A stretch of DNA of 64,000 nt from Daldinia sp. FL1419 (lineage: Eukaryota > Ascomycota > Sordariomycetes > Xylariales > Hypoxylaceae), in the NCBI GenBank assembly GCA_025201765.1, contig MU623468.1:39824-103823 (forward strand), in the 5' to 3' direction. The notes beneath the pieces were generated by a model. That model did no database searches. It was given only the letters and a program-made list of their open reading frames with translations, and had not been told where the DNA came from. Shown here in pieces: positions 58,997 to 64,000 of this stretch. The translations under genes and the position numbers were made by a program. Position 1 is the first letter of the stretch. Every line of letters begins with the position of its first letter.

Positions 58997-60274
58997 ATGC
59001 GCTTCCCTACGAACTTGCTGATTGTTGCGTGCGCTGCCCCACCTACAATAGCACGGGATGATTCTCGTCCCAAAGAAAGTAAGAATGTTTTCACTATATT
59101 CACCTTTCGGGGTCTCGTCCGGGCTCCTCGGCTCGATTGGAGGTTTTCGTATAATCGCGAGTCTTCCACTTACTACTCTTGAAATTATATAATACCCTCA
59201 CCTCGGCTATCCCACCAGGTTGGTTAACACGAGTCGGAATAGATGTCGTCCTCGCAGATTGTACTGGATCACAAGATTCAAGTCAATTATCATCTGAAGT
59301 CGCATACTTCAATCACTCTCCGAATGAGCAGCCCAGTGATATCGCTCCCGTAACTGACGGGCAACACCGCGATTGGGCAAACGCGACGACGTCGGCGTTT
59401 TTCACCGATACTGGGACGACCTTCAAAGTTATACTAGGAGAGCGTGGCAAAGCAGATGCCTACGCGGGAATAGGGAATAACGGCTACGCAAACTTCTCTT
59501 GTTGGCAAATGGAGTCGACGTACTTGTATAGTCACGATGACAAAAATTGCTTCGCAGCCTATGAGTGCAATCACCTGAGTGAGTTGATTTTCCCGAGACG
59601 TCCTCCATCATGCGAGTTTTGCTATACTACGTAATATTATAATTTCGATTAAGTGTGCAGGTCACCTTTGGCCATTTTGCATAACATAATCTCATAAGTA
59701 ACCTACATATACTTCTTCATACACCATACTAACATAATGACCTTCAGCGTCCCCCGTTCCTATTCCATCAGCCTCACCTCCCGCAGCTACCACCTCATCG
59801 TCGTCAACACCAACGCCCCAATCTGGTTCAGGTCTATCGGTGGGCGCTATTGTCGGCCTTAGCATCGGAGTGGCCGCTGGCGTAATAATCATTGCCGCCG
59901 TAGCTGCCTTCCTAATATATCGACATCGACGTCTAAAGAAGCAAGGAGGGGCAGCTCCCGGCCCCCAAGATCCAAGGCTGGAAGCCGGACAACCCGGAAC
60001 GCCAAAGGGGCCGATGCCGTTGAACACTATATGGCAAGGCCCGGGAGTGAGGGAATTGGAAACACCGCAGGTGTACCACGAGCTACATAACGAAAATCGC
60101 CCTGTCGAAATTCAGAGTGTCCTCGTGAGAGGCGAACTGGACGGGTCTTCTTCGAGGGTAGAACTTCATTCTCACGACCTACCACCTCGATATGAATTCG
60201 GTCATCCCATATCGCCTGAAGTAAATGGATGTCACAAAGGGCCCGTTTATCATGTAAACCGCGTGGAAGGGTAG
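58997..60274 (+). CDS. Type I single-pass surface protein, Ser/Thr-rich stalk
   Basis: Three exons: 58997-59078, 59219-59578 and 59748-60274, with introns of 140 and 169 bp. The product is 322 aa. A signal-like start (MRFPTNLLIVACAAPPTIA) is followed by an ectodomain with NHSPNEQPSD, WANATTSAFF and NFSCWQMESTYLYSH, a Pro/Ser/Thr stalk (SASPPAATTSSSSTPTP), one TM (GAIVGLSIGVAAGVIIIAAVAAFLIY) with a stop-transfer RHRRLKK, and a roughly 120-residue tail with LPPRYEF. It resembles fungal plasma-membrane sensor or wall-anchored proteins of unknown role. The 5' end is the least certain: an upstream in-frame ATG exists at 58892. A second protein of similar layout is at 6830-7867. Confidence 0.68.
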
Positions 60275-62649
60275 GATAGGTTCCGCGGAATAGGTTTTGA
60301 AGAGGTTATGAATTGGGGTTATGATGAAATTTCTAACAGTCGCGAAAACGGTATTGCATTGACCTTCTACGAGCCATGAAAACGAAGTCGCGATAGTAGC
60401 GATAACACGCAAGGATTCGGATTCGCTTAGAGTCCGGCACGGAATACGAAACGATGAAGAGTCTCAGCCGAGAATAAGCTTCTATCGGCTGTCCCTTCAA
60501 AGCATTCTTTAGGTTCTATATTGAAATTTGAGGACAGGAGTTTGGATTATGTACTTCGGGAATACCACATCCTTCTCAGTTGTTAGTCAACGAGCTGTTA
60601 CTCAGGCCCGAGAGCTATGAATTGTACATAGAAACGATCTCATGAGGATCGAATTAAGAAAGCTCTCCAAGCCAGCCTAACGCCATATCTCAATCAAATA
60701 CTCTTTCTGGCAAATAGAGACCCCCTAGCCGGACCAACTATTTCGCTATCAAATGCCCATCTTTCTTGTTTCATTATTTCTCTGTAGACTTTGGTGAAGA
60801 CACTGTGGATAAATTGACTCAACAGTCAGATTATACTGGTATGACCATGTGACACTTGACGATATTTCACGAGATCTTACTCAACCATACGAACAGCTGA
60901 ACTGTTCCACTGCATGCTCGCTTACTGGCGCCTATGTGAGTAATCACGTTATCGTATGTAGGTAGGTAGGTATGTATATTAAAAATGCATTATTATATGT
61001 CCCCAACCAAGCTGACGCCCGTTTCGTTTGTGGTGGCGCCTTTGACCGCCGATGCTTGGTTGTAATATTTGCAAATGTACGTCTGGCAGATGCATAAGAT
61101 CGAGCACGGACAATGCAAGCGACCAGAAAGAGGGATTGGAGTCACGTTTGACTGGAGTTGAATATATTAAATATGGATATCCTATCATTTATTCCGTATT
61201 CAGGTGGAGCAATATTATTGTCATTATTTCTGTTGCACGAATGGCTCGTATTGGGACTTAACGCTCGAAGTGGCTCGCCTGGATGGAAACAGGTTAGCAA
61301 GGTGCTTAATGTTACAATCCGTGACGGAAACGTAGTATGAGCCAAAGGCTTGAAGATATTGGGAATATTGGGGAGTAAAATGTAGCATAATATGCTATTA
61401 TGACTGAGAAGAACTCTGAGATGGGGTGAAGATAACTTGGCCCTAGCTTCCTTGCTGTTCCGTTAGGATATTGGTTGGAGAGGCGACATCGACGAAATTT
61501 TCGCCAATAAAAAGATAGGGAGCCGTGATCAAGTTGAATTCTCATGGTCGCTATACGAGAAAAAAAGAACCCACGGCCACCCAGAGACTCGGAGAATAGA
61601 GCGAGGTAGCTCATAGAAGAACCAAAAGAACTTGATTTTTAGCATCGGACATCCTACCTATGATTGGCGACCTAGAAAATGGCATGCCAAGGTTAAAAGG
61701 ATCAAGGCCATAGCGAAGCTCATTTGGTTCGTAGACTTCTCAGATGAAGTTGATTGGGAGGTCCAACGAGCTAGTAAAGAACTCTTGAGAGCGAAGGGGC
61801 ATATTCGCATAAGAGTATTCAGGGAGAGAGCCATTATAGTAAGTACCATATTAAGAAAACTCTAAACAATAGAATGAAACTGCGGTCTTTCCGTCGAGGC
61901 GTGGCCTGAAGGGCTCAGCGGATGATATCGTTTAAGAATATAACGCATGAAGTGTGCTGAGAATGTGGTATTCTGGTTGAATATCAGTCCTTCATACAGA
62001 CGACTCGAGAGAAAATATAACACCTAGAAGGATCGTTTTGAGGTACTCAAAAACGAACAGCATGTATAAATTTAAAGTCTCTACCGATGCTGTCAATGGC
62101 TTAAGTGCCTAGGTAGTATATCGGATTTCTTGAATTAGTGATGATAACTTTGGTCCGTCTCATCCTTCAAGGTTGAATCCAGACTTGGGTTTAACACCCC
62201 GTAAAGGATACCGAAGCTTACCGCGAAAACTCAGAATAGGGGCACGCTAAGTATAGGGAGTCGGCGATGCTTAAGACGATATTTGTAGTTTACTTTGTAT
62301 TGTTTGAAAGATGTGCCAAAGGGTTTACTGTAATTTTGAATTCGAACCGCGGATCTGATTCAGGGGTAACGCGTCAAAATCAACATCCCAACGAACATTT
62401 ATGTGATATGCTGCGTAGTTCCTAGAGTGTTAGAAGAAGCCACCTAAGCACCAGGTATCACATATACAATAGAATATGATCGATAGTATCCTTTTTTTCA
62501 TAAATTAGTAAAGTTGGGCTGTTGTACATAGCGAAGACGATGGAAAAGAAAGCGTCTCTGACGTCAGCGAATTTGTTGAGACGAAAGCAGTTGGACCCCC
62601 AGTCACCAGCGAAAATTAATTGCGCAGTCTTGGCATACCCCCCCAAATT
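60275..62649. other. Intergenic, no confident gene
   Basis: About 2.4 kb of AT-rich DNA. TAGGTAGGTAGGTATG lies at about 60960-60975. Frames such as the one at 61632-61865 are short and without recognised domains. Confidence 0.35.
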
Positions 62650-64000
62650 CAACACCACTTAATATATTCAGTATATTTAATTTAAAAAAATCGTAAAAAA
62701 TCCAAAATTTATTTTATAAAATTGAAAAAATTATCTATTTAATCTTCTACCTCTATTATTTTTAAGGTTAGTCCAATGATTATCCATATCTGTATATATA
62801 ACGTTTATATACTTTTTCTTTATACAATTCCAACCCTTTTCGACCTGTATACGTAATTTTCGAATATTAGAGTGAGGTTTACGTTTAATATAATCTTTTA
62901 TTACTTTAGCAATAGCCTTATTTTTAATAGGATTTGTTTTAGGGTTATAATGAGTGTTTAAGAGGGTTGTAATACCGTTTTCGTGCTTCCAATTGATTGT
63001 TTGTTTTGATGTATGGGCTCTATTGTATTACATAATACATAGGGAAAAATTATGATTGTAGAATTTAAGTTATTATTGTTATTGTTAGAATTTTAGAATA
63101 GAATAGTAAGGCATTTTATGGAATTATTATAAGGGAGAGAATTTTTCTATATTATTTTTTTAAATTTATTAATTTAATATATCCCTTTAAATAAAATCAA
63201 TAGGTGAAACTGGAGTATATAATATTAAAAACATAATCTTGTTATACCTCCAAATTGGTATATTCCTTTAATTATATTTCTTTAATAATTTCTTTATTTA
63301 TTTTTTATTTTTGCTATATTACTTTATCTATATTCCTAAACATTTTAACTTTTAAATAATTTAAAATATTTATTAAATTTATTTGTTTTTTAAAGTGGAT
63401 ATATTTTTCTTTTAATAGTGTTTTTGTAAGTCTATTTATGTTTATATCTTTTAAATTAATGTAATTAATTTTGATATAATTTTTTTAAATTTTTTATTTA
63501 AGTTAATGATTATATATATTTATGTGTTTTAATTTTATTTTAAATTTTTCAATATCTTTAATAATTAATTTAATTATTTATTTATTATTATATAATAAGA
63601 ATATAATTTGATTTTTAAATTCAATTTTAAGATTTTTAATTAATTATAATATATAAAATCTTTCTTTTATAATTTAAATTAGGGTAAATAATTTAATTTT
63701 AATAATAAAGATAATAACTATATTTTATTTATTAATTCTTTAATTAATTATTTTATTAAATAATTTTATTATATATATTTAATTAATTATTATATAATAT
63801 TTTGAATTTGGATTTGAATTAAATTAAATTAATTTTAAATAGGTAAATATAATATTGGATTAGGTAATTATTATAATATATAAGATTAAATTTATTTTTT
63901 ATTGATATTGTTATATTAATTAAGGTAAGGTTATTTTTATATAAGGTAGTAATTCTTTTTTTATTATAAGTATTTTAAAGATTTTCTTAATTATTTTTAT
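62650..64000. other. Extreme AT-rich isochore
   Basis: From about 62650 the base composition changes abruptly and most of the sequence to the window edge is A/T, with long poly-A/T and TTAATTA-type words. The first part (62734-63027) keeps some G/C and an open minus-strand frame of 98 codons; beyond 63100 almost no G/C-rich patches remain. This is typical of AT isochores formed by repeat-induced point mutation of old transposons in ascomycetes, or of centromeric or subtelomeric DNA. No gene is supported inside. Confidence 0.8.
62731..63027 (-). other. Open frame of 98 codons without start in the AT-rich region
   Basis: On the minus strand, 63027 down to 62734 stays open and ends at TAA (62731-62733), but it lacks an initiating ATG near its 5' end. 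It encodes Lys/Asn/Ile-rich sequence including TINWKHENGITTLL, AKVIKDYIKRKPHSNIRKL and DMDNHWTNLKNN. I do not recognise it. It could be a remnant of a transposon gene or chance in AT-rich DNA. Confidence 0.3.

Noticed and set aside
59692..60027. Minus-strand frame opposite the surface protein
   Set aside because: Overlaps the spliced type I membrane protein and has shadow-like Ala/Gly/Pro-rich composition.
61632..61865. 77-aa frame near the right end
   Set aside because: Short, and stops surround it; no domain.
1..64000. Biosynthetic core genes, CRISPR arrays, intact transposons
   Set aside because: Searched by eye on both strands; no PKS, NRPS or terpene synthase, no spaced direct-repeat array, no intact transposase or reverse transcriptase was seen.

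Overview
The window is nuclear DNA from a filamentous ascomycete. Most multi-exon genes carry short spliceosomal introns (roughly 47-170 bp) with GT..AG ends and CTAAC/CTGAC-type branch sites, and the gene families are typical of Pezizomycotina. Sordariomycetes is my best guess, from gene content and the many dispersed TACCTAGGTA-type palindromes. I rebuilt gene models by hand from exon phase and family motifs. Coordinates span start codon to stop codon, with introns listed in the evidence.

Layout, left to right. 0-4.7 kb: the 3' end of a secreted FAD-linked oxidase, a two-HKD phospholipase D-like protein, then a gene-free stretch. 4.7-13.9 kb: an amino-acid permease, a single-pass surface protein, a GH43 endo-arabinanase, an allantoate-type MFS permease and a DUF2293 protein. 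14.5-18.3 kb: two Golgi-type glycosyltransferases (GT32 and GT15) transcribed divergently across a TAGGTA-rich spacer. 19.3-25 kb: an Alb1-like ribosome-biogenesis factor, a broken HET-like reading frame, and a divergent ferric/cupric reductase plus Ctr copper transporter pair. 25.8-31.2 kb: a small secreted Ser/Thr/Pro-rich repeat protein, a GC-rich FMN alpha-hydroxy-acid oxidase, a secreted PEBP-like protein with a 10-nt micro-exon, and an orphan coiled-coil protein. 32.3-46 kb: a Ytp1-like membrane protein, a LURP-one-like protein, an M24 aminopeptidase, a small hypothetical protein, an S28 serine peptidase and an Asp-box hydrolase. 46-51 kb is nearly gene-free. 51-60.3 kb: an SRPK-like kinase, a nine-exon sugar transporter divergent from a cytochrome P450, and a second single-pass surface protein. 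From about 62.65 kb to the end the sequence becomes an extreme AT-rich isochore.

Functional themes are plant-biomass and nutrient acquisition (GH43, Asp-box hydrolase, S28 and M24 peptidases, amino-acid, allantoate and sugar permeases), reductive metal uptake (reductase plus Ctr), and the secretory pathway and cell surface. I see no polyketide synthase, NRPS or terpene synthase core gene, no CRISPR array, no rRNA and no convincing tRNA. I did not find a clearly new multi-gene system. The best leads are the micro-exon gene, the GC-rich oxidase gene, the dispersed palindromes, the unassigned exon near 14.2 kb and the open frame inside the AT-rich isochore.
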